Origin: Adiantum capillus-veneris
Lineage: Eukaryota > Streptophyta > Polypodiopsida > Polypodiales > Pteridaceae
Reading direction: 5' to 3'
Length of the DNA: 64,000 nucleotides
Assembly (NCBI GenBank): GCA_014529385.2
Contig: CM043970.1
Span: 43,039,279-43,103,278 of the forward strand
The position numbers and the translations under genes were made by a program. Positions 22,220-31,588 of the stretch are shown piece after piece. Every line of letters starts with the position of its first letter. The first letter of the stretch is position 1. Under the pieces are notes generated by a model. It saw only the letters and a program-made list of their open reading frames with translations, did no database searches and was not told the origin of the DNA.

Positions 22220-22706
22220 TCGCCTACAGTCTGTGTGTAGATACGCCCGTGTCGTATGTGACACGCCTCCAAGAACTGTGAGCCGTCCTTCGATGTGTAG
22301 ATAGCCACAAATCAACACTCTGGGAGTGTCGATATCCTCAACACCTGCAGTCGTAGGCCGAAAACACCAAATTTGCAGAGTCAGATCTGCACCCGTCGAG
22401 ACCACGTAGTCGAAAATGGCCTGCGCAGACCTTTGTCGAAGCCGAACGGTGGCCGAGATGACCTCAGAATGAAATTCTGAGTACCAGCGACAAAGGTCTG
22501 TGCAGGCCATTTTCGACTACGTGGTCTCGACGGGTGCAGATCCGACTCTGCAAATTTGGGGTTTTCGGCCTACGACTACAGGTGTTGAGGATATCGACAC
22601 TCCCAGAGTGTTGATTTGTGGCTGTCTACACATCGAAGGACGGCTCACAGTTCTTGGAGGCGTGTCACATACGACACATGCGTATCTACACACAGACTGT
22701 AGGCGA
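22220..22706. repeat. Long inverted repeat with 49-bp loop, unit 1
   Basis: Left arm 22220-22438 and right arm 22488-22706 are near-perfect reverse complements (about 219 bp). The loop is 22439-22487. The right arm ends exactly where the Gypsy-1 LTR resumes. In unit 2 (63204-63690) the arms are in the same place but the loop (63423-63471) is the reverse complement of this one: here it starts AAGCCGAACGGTGGCCGAGA, there it starts CTGGTACTCAGAATTTCATT. The arms keep an open frame (IFDYVVSTGAD, DIDTPRVLICG, RLTVLGGVSHTT) that I cannot assign. Confidence 0.9.
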
Positions 22707-23656
22707 GCCACCAACAATGCGTCTTTATTGATGAAAGAAGTTTACATAGAGTGTATGAGTATTACAAGTGAGAAGATAGAAGGCTTGAGGCATGAAGTAG
22801 CCAGCTCAAACTGTGTTGGGCTGAAATTGAGAGAAAGTTTCACTCAAGGAGATGGCTAGGAGGTTGGGTGATGGCTTGTTAGAGTGGCTTGATTATGGGG
22901 ATGTCTTGAGCGATTGATTGCTTGATGGTTTGCTTCATGCCCAAGTGAGGGGAAAGAGGCTCTATTTATAGGTGAAGTTGCCCCTTGAAGAAGATATTTT
23001 CTTGGAAATATCCAAGGGATTTGTGTGACAAGTGTCTATCTTTTCAAAATATCTTGAAATTATCTTCAAAGTTTCTAGATCTTTCTCTTCAAGAAATATC
23101 TAGAGGTTCTTCTACATATTTCTCCAAATATCTTCTCCTTGCCGCCACATGTCAAGGGTTAAGCCTCCAAGAGTTGTTGAGCTATGGTGAGAACATGTGC
23201 ATAAAGTATCTTCATAAAAAATTGAGAGAGATCTTGGCATACATCATGGATGACATCAAACAAACTCATAACCACTTTTTAAGGGATTTTTCTAGGTCCA
23301 TAATCACTCCAAAGTGCACCTACTATGTGTAGAATGACACCTCATGGGGTATACTATGAGTAAGGCCACTTTTGGCCATGCTACACATGTCATATGCCAC
23401 CTAGGATGCCTAGTAGATAGGAGGTATGTTTTATAGGCTCATTTCATCATGGCTGCAAAAAGAGGTTCACAAAGAAGCCCGGGATCATAGGACGAAGCCC
23501 ATTCCCAACAAGAGTGACACATCAAACTTCGACTAGCTTTTTGCATGCTAAATAGAAAATGCATATACTTATGCACACTTAAGCCATACACATAAAATCC
23601 ATAATATTTTAGGGCTTAGATTCTGTTTCCCACTATGTACGTGCCACGATACGACA
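22705..23656 (-). repeat. Gypsy-1 3' LTR, inner part
   Basis: From GAGCCACCAACAATGCG to ACGACA at 23656, matching 36710-37665 of the 5' LTR. About 73 bp present in the 5' LTR (about 36639-36711) are missing at the Copia-1 insertion. It contains plus-strand frames such as 22985-23332 that recur in the other LTR but show no domain. Confidence 0.85.
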
Positions 23657-23668
23657 TCCACCCCGTCC
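23657..23668 (-). other. Gypsy-1 polypurine tract
   Basis: GGACGGGGTGGA on the minus strand immediately before the 3' LTR start TGTCGTATCG. It is the expected plus-strand primer for reverse transcription. The integrase frame reads through it into the LTR. Confidence 0.65.
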
Positions 23669-24581
23669 AAATCTGCACATCCTTCGGTATGTGCCACAGC
23701 CGATGTTTGCAGGTTTGACTCTCTTGGAGTTTCTTCTTCTTCATCTTCATTGGGTGATTCGAAACCTTCACTCTTTCTTACTTCATCAGCCGGATGACTA
23801 TCCTCTCTTCTTTTGAATACCTTGATTCTCTTTCCTGCAATGGGTATCTTTATCTTTGTTCCATCCAATTCAGCCAAGGTGTAAGTGGCATTGCCATGTA
23901 CGTACTTGACTATATACGGTCCAAACCATCTTTTTGAAACCTTTTGCATGATAGTATGCTGGTTATCAAGACTACTGTCATACACTAAAACCCAATCTCC
24001 TTGCTTAAATACATTCCTTATTAGCCTATGTCGTCTATCAAAGTAGTCCTTGCTTTTCAACCTGGCATTCTTCAATCTTTCTTTTGCAACCTCAATGTCT
24101 TTAAGCCTTCTTTCTAGCTGTCTTATACGCAAGGCAAGGAGCTCTTCTCTGCTAAGCTCATGTTGCCAAGGTAGCACATTCCATGTGGGAATGGTCTATT
24201 CAAGGGGCATTACAGGCTTTAGACCATACATCAATTTTGCAGGCATGTAGCCAGTTACTGAGCTATGTGTCGTGCGATCAGCCCATAGAGCATATGGCAA
24301 TAGTTTTGGCCACTCACTAATTCTCCCTTCACAAGCTTTAGCCAAGGCTTTAATGATTGGTGGATGCCCTCTTTCACTTTTCTCGTTGCCTTCCGGATTG
24401 TAAGCGGTGGTAAGGGAAAGCTTGATTCCTATCCTGGAAAAGAATTCCCTTGCTTCCTCTGCATCTAGCTCTCCTCTATCTGCAGTTATCTTTCCCATAC
24501 AACCATAGTGGCAGATTACATCCTCAAGGAGAAATTTACATACTGCCTCTATAGTCTTTGTCCTTAAAGCTCGCCCTTTAA

Positions 24582-25918
24582 CACTAGGTTGGTAACCTAA
24601 CAGGACATAAAAGTGTCCTTTCAGGGTTTTGAAAAAAACCTCCAAAACCATAGTAGATCCACTCATTTTGTAAAATACTTTCATGAGGTTATAGTTCAAG
24701 GCCTACTACACATGGGAAAAATACGAAACTTGTAAAATTTCTCATCTTTTGGTCACACCAAGCCTCCAAAGTTGATGGACCAGTGCATTTTCATCGAAAC
24801 GGTCATTTCTTATGTTTTGTTGCATAAAACTAAGATTAGGGATTTTTGTAGGACTTGAGATAAATTCCCTAGTTAACTTCAATGGGTTGGTGATCAGAAC
24901 ATATGATTACTTATCACTCACTATTTTTTGTTTTGCCAAAATAAATAGGTACAAAAAAGTTGAATTTTTACCATTTTGCAAACCTATCATCAAAGGTTCT
25001 ATAGCCATGCTCAATACAACTAATATATGTGTGTTTTCTTAGTTCCCTATTGTCCTTTATGTTCATAAGGATCCATGGAGCATGTCAAAAGAATAATACA
25101 TCTCTTACCAAGGGGAATCTTGGGGACAAAGATGAAGTGCTAAATACAGCAAACATGAAAAAACTGGGTTCAACATTATGAGTTGTAGAATCCCATAGAA
25201 ACTATTTAATATCTAGCCAAATTTGATCCTTATGACTAGATATGGTTACTACCTACAAAATGCATGTAGTTGTCACAAGAAACTAACAATATTGAAAAAG
25301 CTATACTTGATATACTAGAATGTTTCGTTTTCTTCTAAAATTGAAAAAATCAACCATCGTTGTGTACTATGCAGAATAGGGTATTAGGTTCCCCAAAACT
25401 TCAGGAATATTAGCTTTATGTTACAATATGCGACATAGAAAATCAAAAATGCATTTGGATATCATGAAATCCACCAAAAAAATCATAGAAGAGCTAAACT
25501 GGCTAAAAAACAGGATTTGACAATTTTTGTAATTTGGTCATAACTTACAACTTTAATATTTATTTCTCCCTATAAGCATTAGGACATGTTGAGGACTACT
25601 AAAGATAGTTCTCTAGCATTATAGACCTCACAAAAATGAATTCTAGAGTGGTATAGTTGCAAAAAGTTGAAAAAGTCAAAAACAGGACCCATTTTTTCAC
25701 ATAGTTTAGGTTGTGAAATGTTGTGCAAGGACAAGGTTAAAGATGGAATTGATATTCCAAAAATATGTCGAGTTTTTTTCAGCTCACGAGACAACTTTCT
25801 AGATAGGTAGCACCTCAAAATCCATTTTGAAACTCTTGACATAATTTAAGGAAAATGGTCACTTAACAGGACATAAAAGTGTCCCAGGACATAAAAGTGT
25901 CCCATTACCAACCTAATG
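24582..25918. mobile_element. Non-autonomous DNA transposon with TTAA target duplication
   Basis: Inserted in the Gypsy-1 integrase codon region. Flanks are TTAA at 24578-24581 and 25919-25922. Terminal inverted repeats are CACTAGGTTGGTAA (left) and, on the opposite strand, CATTAGGTTGGTAA (right), one mismatch in 14. Subterminally the near-palindrome GGACATAAAAGTGTCC occurs once at the left (24603-24618) and twice in tandem at the right (25869-25900). The 1337-bp body has no gene. The family is uncertain: TTAA is the piggyBac target, but the ends are not typical of it. Confidence 0.75.
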
Positions 25919-26524
25919 TTAACCCGATTAGTCAAGTCTTCTCTTGCAAGAACCAAGTACCTCATCTGCCAGAGTCCTAAAGGCATGGTGACTAGATCCA
26001 CAACCCATTTGTAATGCATGGCTAGTAGATAAGTAGGATGTAACCTATCACCATGTCGCACATTTGAATACATTTGACATGTTACACATGATTCCACAAA
26101 GTGGGATACATCCTTGTAGATACCTTTCCACCAATACCTTTCCTTTATCTTTGAAAAGGTTGCCCACACACCATGGTGTCCAGCCCATAGGTTCTCATGA
26201 AACTCTGGCATGAGCTTTACTTGACTCTGTTTGTTACATACTATCCTTTGTGGTTTAGCACCCCTCTGTTTTGGATGTTTCCATAAGTAACTATCCTGCA
26301 GAAAGTACTCATATGATTTTCTGCATATCCTCTTAAACTCATGCTCAAACCAATCACCCTATTTTGTTAAAGTACTCAAATAACGACCAATAAGTAACCA
26401 ATCTCCTTCATACCCATCTTCTAAAAACAACTCAAGTGCACTACGTGTGCCAACATCATTATGCTCAACATGATTAAATGGAGTAGAACCTTGTGCCTAC
26501 ATCTTCACTATCATCTACCATGTC

Positions 26525-28135
26525 TTGCTCATCCTCATACCTTGCCCTCGATAGCATATCCGCTACCGGATTGTCTTTTCCTGCAATATGCTTGGACTCG
26601 GGATCAAGGACTTAATGTAGGCAATCCATCTTAGCATGGCAATCTCTGGTGTTGAGCAGCTTGTAATCATTCCAAGGAGTGGCAGACAATCTGTTTCCAC
26701 AACCACATATGCTCCAATCAAGTAATCCTTTTCCCACTTTAGTGCTATAACCATGCCCCAAAACCTTTCTTAAAGTCGGTTCTTGCTGTAGAAAATCCTT
26801 TAGCTTTCTTATAGCCCTTGCTTGTGCGTCTCCCCAATGAAACTTTTGATTTTTCCTTAACAGTTGGTACAAAGGATCTGCTACATGTGCATAATGTGGA
26901 ATCCATATAACATAAGACACACATGCACCAAGAAATCTGCGAACTTCACTCACATATATGCATACCTCCTTCATCTTCTGAAGTGCATCAATTTTGTTGG
27001 ACAAGGTCGTCTCTCATTGGGACCACACATGTGCCCAACAATCAACACCTCCTACACTCCAAACACAGACTTTTGTTCTGAGAGGGTAAGGTTCACCTCT
27101 TCCAGTATGGATAGGATCTTGTCACAATCATCTATGTGTTGTGCCACAAAGTTGTGGCACCCCTTGGAATCAAAAGCTTCATCTTTATTACTTACTTCAC
27201 ATCCTTTGATAGGAACATCATCAATAAAGGGCAAAGTTACTTGGGAATAAAGTCATGTAAGACCTTATTCATACCATTCATCATATGTGCAACCGAATTG
27301 GTTTCTCCCTATGGTAAGGTACACATCCTTACCAAACCCAAAGGTGTCCTCATGGTAGTCAGATCCGTGCTTTCCATTGCTAGTTGGAACTGATCATACC
27401 TTGAGTACAAATCTCCCATAGAATAGATTACCCTTCCTGAAAATGCTTCTTCAAACTCATCCAAAATTGGACCTATACCCATATTCCTGATTGTGACTGT
27501 GTTGACCAGCTGCATATCTTGGATGAAGCACAAAGCTCCATTCTTCTTTGGTACTGTGAACCACCTGTTTGAGTATGGAGCACATCAATGCTCCAAAATA
27601 CCCATTTTTATCTTCTCATTTAGCAGCTCAATTAACTTTGGTAAGTGAGCCTTTGGAACTCGTATTGGTCGTAAGTTCCAAGGTACATGATGGATGGTAA
27701 AGATCACCATAGGAGCAACAATGGTAGGATCTACACATCCTATCTCATGTGGCTCAAATGCAAATGCTTTTCCATGTTCAGAGAGCATGTCTTCAAAACA
27801 TTCCCTTTCAACTTGTGTCAAGGAGTCCTCATTCCCAATCTTCAATTGCTTTAGAGACTCCTTTGTAAACCGGTGTCCAATCCCTTTTGGATCTCTGAGC
27901 CTAGGTTGCAAAGAAGCCTGTTCTAGCTTTCCTTGCAGTCCTTTGGCAAAGGAAGTGCCACTGGTTTTAACTTCTTTGCCATAGTCTTGTACTTGGTGTC
28001 CACCTTTACTTCATGTTTTTGCTTCCTATCCTCCTGTTCCTTTTGAAATGCCTCAACCACATTGTGCATTTCAAGTGAGCACACTTTCACTATCTCATTT
28101 TGGTCATGCAAAGGATAATCTACTATAGACTGCAA
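26525..28135 (-). pseudogene. Gypsy-1 reverse transcriptase and RNase H
   Basis: 28135-27923 is a Lys-rich linker. 27911-27585 starts the RT (QLKIGNEDSLTQVEREC, then PWNLRPIRVPKAHLPKL, the fingers). 27533-27309 gives FSGRVIYSMGDLYSRYDQFQ and TPLGLVRMCTLP. The active-site strand reads PFIDDVPIKGC at about 27230 (Asp-Asp pair intact, Phe instead of the commoner Tyr). 27004-26780 is the connection (VRRFLGACVSYVIWIPHYAH, DPLYQLLRKNQKFHW). RNase H follows (DYLIGAYVVVETD), and ends near 26530 with DNPVADMLSRARY. The frame changes several times and stops occur, so no RT can be made. Confidence 0.8.
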
Positions 28136-28377
28136 ATCCTATAATGTGTCCACAAAAGAAAACTCCTCAAACACACCTGTTATGTTTTCATTGTTTCCTA
28201 GCAGACCATGTTCTTTCCACTCCCTTTGTAGACTATGTACATGTTTGCAGGAACCTCGACTCAAGTTCTCACATTTTAGAAAAGAGACATATCCATATTC
28301 TATTAGACCTGCAAAACCTGTACAAAAAACCTCCTTATGTGAGAACCTTTCCCTTTTTGTATCATCGTAATCCCGCT

Positions 28378-29180
28378 CTACAATGGTACCTGGCCAAAAC
28401 CCATTCTCTCTCGATGATCATAAAACTCTTTACTCAATCTGGAAACTGGGCGCTCTCGAAGACTGTCACGATTTCTTTCATGATTCACACAGACAGTGAG
28501 AAATTGAACATCATGTTTTTCATCTTTACTTCTTATCCTAGCATAAGCAAGACCATCATCCATTACCTTTGTTTCCATTCTAACCCCTACAATGTAGGGT
28601 TGTCCAAGGATGAGATCATAAGAAGATGTGTCATGTACAAAGAAATTTTGCTCTTCCTTTACATCTCCAATAGTCACTTTCACACTAGGACAAGCTGCAT
28701 ATAACTCACCTGATGAATTATTTGCTACCTTAACCATCCAGCCATGATCTGTTTCCATTGGTAATTTGCACTTGTTGAATAAGCTCTTTGACATTATGTT
28801 TATTTCTGAGCCATGGTCAATCAAGGCAACAAATAGCTCTTCAAGATCACCCACCTTGACCATTGTCTCTATTGTAGCTCTTGCCAATGAATCCTGGAAA
28901 AGTGACTTCTTGGAATGGCTTCGTACTCATCATCTCCATTTGAAAAATGTACTTGCTTTGTTCTTCCAAAAGAATGGTAGCACCCTACGACATCCTCATC
29001 ATGCTCTCCGTCTTCCACCTGTATTACCTGTGTCTTTAAGCTTTCTCCTTCAACTTGTGGGCGAATGGTGTCAACAAGAGTTTGCCTCTTCCTCTTGATA
29101 ATATCAATGATCTCCTCGTGAAACTCGCGCTTGGCTATGCCAAGGACCTCCCCCAAGGTAAACTCTATTTTGCTATTCAA
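28378..29180 (-). pseudogene. Gypsy-1 protease region
   Basis: 29180-28869 is a spacer rich in charged residues. 28887-28378, in another frame, has the retropepsin signature FVALIDHGSEINIMSK (family pattern hydrophobic-Ile-Asp-x-Gly-Ser/Ala) and later YDLILGQPYIVG, the second conserved strand-helix. The catalytic Asp is present. The frame overlap of 19 bp marks a frameshift. Confidence 0.75.
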
Positions 29181-29385
29181 AATTTCTTTCTTCTACAACT
29201 TTCTTTAAGTCTGTAGCAGCCTCAATATTAGGCTGTAACTTATAAGTTTGAGTTTCAGGCTTACCTTTTGTTGACTCCTTTTTCCTTTGAGTTGTACTTT
29301 CTTCCATAGTCGCTTTAGGTGGGGATGCTTCCTGTGTCGGAGGCGCTTGAGGAGCTATTGTGTAGCTTCTTCTAGTAATTCTGTT

Positions 29386-30703
29386 TTATGGTCCTTCGTC
29401 ACCACACTCTCGCCTGCTCTTTTCTTCCACAAAAACTTCGTTGTTTTGACATTTTGCAATATAGGCATGCACTGACAAGGAGTCCACAGGGTCATTCCAT
29501 CCTGTTTCTAGACGCATACAGTCACCTGCTTCATGTAGGACTTCTCTTGTAAGCTTCCCTTTCCTTGCTAGCTTCATAGCACTTGGCCACAACTTACCAT
29601 TTTCTTCAAAACTCCTCAATGGTTCAATCTTGACTATATAAGTAGATGCCTCGGATGTAGAGATGGCATGGGTAGTGGCCATATCCTCTACCAGACTTTG
29701 CATTCCTCCTTTTCCAAAGTTAGTCCTTAAAAGTAAACTTGTCTCCCTTAAGTGAATCTTCCCATCCTTGAAGAAGACAAGATCTTTTCTCAAAGCTTCA
29801 CTGAAGCTGTCACATTCTCTCGTAGCATGCTCTGTGCTATCACACCGTATGCATCTATGAACAAAACCTTCTTTAGGTTGTTGTTTTTGCCTTGAAGATG
29901 GTGACAATGGTTGCCCCTTCTCCTCAAGATTTGTGAGTTTTAATTTTAAATCCCTCATACCTTTCACAAGCTCATCTATTACGGTGTCATGAACTTTTGG
30001 AAGTATAAAGGAAGAAGGCTTTACCATCTTTTTAGAAGTTGTGAAGGTAGATGGTGCACTACCAACAACCATCTTATCCCGTCTCCTTTGGTGCTTGGCA
30101 AGTAATGAAACAACAGTTTCAACTTCGTTCCAATTTGTCTTCAGTCCCTGCTTACCATCTTTGTCCTCAAGAAGTAGCTCCAATTGCTCCTGTTGCTTGT
30201 AAGATAAGCCCTGTCTTTTCTGAGTCAAGTGTGGCCTTCTCTGTCCTTGTGAGTTGAGCATATCATCGCTCAAAATCCTTGAGTAGCTGTGTTGGAAAGA
30301 GTCCCTCCTTCGGCTTGGCTACCCACTCCAGAAAAGTTCTCTTTGTTACTCTCTCAAAGTCCTCCATGAAATACTCCTCCCAATTTCTTCCATGCTCATT
30401 CCTGACTCCTCTCACATGCTCTCTAATCTCAGGAGTCACAACAAGATCAAAGCTTTGGAGCATCTCATCTTTTGGCACACAATACAACTCCATCTCCTTT
30501 ACATAGCCACAAAAATACTTTGTCACATCTTTCCTATTAAACTGATCCATTTTGTGCACCATTGCTTGAATAGATTTGGTTGCTGACAGTTCTCGTCTTT
30601 CTGTAGCATGCTGTTGTTGCATAAACAAGGCAAATGCTTGAAATATTTTCATTGTAGTGGGATCAAAAGGCATACCTTGCTGCTGTGGATGATGATCACC
30701 CAT
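29386..30703 (-). pseudogene. Gypsy-1 gag
   Basis: Begins at ATG 30703 (MGDHHPQQQGMPFDPTTMKI), with a capsid-like helix region to 30263 (KYFCGYVKEMELYCV, EHVRGVRNEHGRNWEEYF). The frame shifts at about 30265 and continues to 29386, where CIRCDSTEHATREC forms an intact CCHC zinc knuckle. This part has no copy elsewhere in the window because unit 2 is cut off before it. Confidence 0.7.
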
Positions 30704-30772
30704 GGTTGAAGTAGCTTGCAGATCCCCACTAACTCACCCTGACAAATTTCGCGTCGCGTTCACCAAAAAGTG

Positions 30773-31286
30773 TGTCAAAGAGTTGACGGTCTTGCCAGGA
30801 AGGCGCCGGGCCTCTAGCTTTGAGGGTTTGTGGGGAGACTTTGAAGGCTTTCACTTAAGCAAGCTTAGTGTTTGTAGCAAATACATTGTGTGTAGCCATT
30901 GAAATCTTACACGCAGGCACACACATACGCACACGTGAAACGCTCAAAACAAAACAAAGATTAAAACATCAAGGCTTTGATCATATCTAATCAAAGGTAA
31001 GATGAAAGGGTTCACTGATGCATTTATAGCAGCAAGTCATTGTGCTCCAAAATAGACTGTGAATGGTTCTTTTAAACTGTAACTTAGTGCTTACAAAGAT
31101 GTAGATGTTTTGCCTAGTGATAGGAGTGAGCCGTGTGTACAAATCTTCTTGGTTCAAAGTAATATTAAGAAAGCAAGACTCAATCCCTAGAGGAGAATAA
31201 ATATGTGCACATCGAAAGAATTAGAGTAGTCTAGTAGTGGAAAAATAAGAGGACGTGGAGAAAGAAGAATTTCTCGCAATCTTTCC
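30773..31286 (-). repeat. Gypsy-1 5' LTR, inner part
   Basis: From TGTCAAAGAGTTGACGG at 30773 to the Copia-2 insertion. On the minus strand it is followed by CACTTTTTGGTGAACGCGAC, the probable primer-binding region just before gag. Confidence 0.85.
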
Positions 31287-31513
31287 TGTTGGAATTAGGG
31301 TTGCAGAGAAATGCACACAACTTGGAGAAGATGAAGGAAGCTCAAGGCACACAATAGAGAGTATGTTTCTTAGTGTCCAATGGAAAGATAGATAGCCCTA
31401 GAGTGATGGGCGTATATACAATGCTCGGGGGAAAAAACCTCCTAAAGAGGAAAAAAATGCCCAGACAGCCCTAGTGTGTTCACACACATCACTACCACAT
31501 GAATATGGTAACA
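31287..31513 (-). repeat. Copia-2 3' LTR
   Basis: TGTTGGAATTAGGG at 31287 to GGTAACA at 31513. Next to it on the minus strand is a polypurine tract CAGGGGGGATT. Confidence 0.9.
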
Positions 31514-31588
31514 AATCCCCCCTGAAGTGATGCGGTGAAGGAGAGCTATCACATGAGTAAAGGGAAGTGCGATGCCCTAAGCACATGA

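Larger units (their letters stand above)
17258..22704 (-). mobile_element. Copia-1, Ty1/copia retrotransposon with one LTR, unit 1
   Basis: Minus-strand gag, protease, integrase, RT and RNase H in that order, the Ty1/copia arrangement. A 192-bp 3' LTR (17258-17449) is present, but no matching 5' LTR is found between gag (21519) and the other end. Instead the upper end is a long inverted repeat (22220-22706). No target duplication is seen and about 73 bp of the host LTR are missing at the insertion. Unit 2 copy: 58251-63688. Confidence 0.8.
23569..26211 (-). pseudogene. Gypsy-1 integrase, split by a DNA element
   Basis: 26211-25925 has the HHCC-type zinc finger region (ENLWAGHHGVWATFSKIKER and CVTCQMY) and the first core strand with VDLVTMPLG and YLVLAREDLTNRV. 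The frame is broken by the 24582-25918 element and resumes at 24577 with GRALRTKTIEAVCKFLLED, ADRGELDAEEAREFF and TTAYNPEGNEKSERGHPPI (core DDE region). 24177-23669 is the C-terminal domain with GDWVLVYDSSLDNQHTIMQK and a GPY-like RWFGPYIVKYV. The last about 30 codons run through the polypurine tract into the 3' LTR. The core's first half also carries a further break between 24196 and 24177. Confidence 0.8.

Noticed and set aside
22160-22859. The two facing ORFs 22160-22510 and 22500-22859 as a divergent gene pair
   Set aside because: They are mirror images created by the inverted repeat, not two genes.
22985-23332. Plus-strand ORF of 115 codons, similar to 37004-37342
   Set aside because: It lies inside the Gypsy-1 LTRs and recurs only because both LTRs share sequence; no domain and antisense to the element.
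24582-24595. The CACTAGG start of the 1.34-kb element as a CACTA-family end
   Set aside because: The flanking duplication is TTAA (4 bp) rather than 3 bp, the opposite end reads CATTAGG, and it lacks the CACTACAAGA-type terminus seen at 55583.
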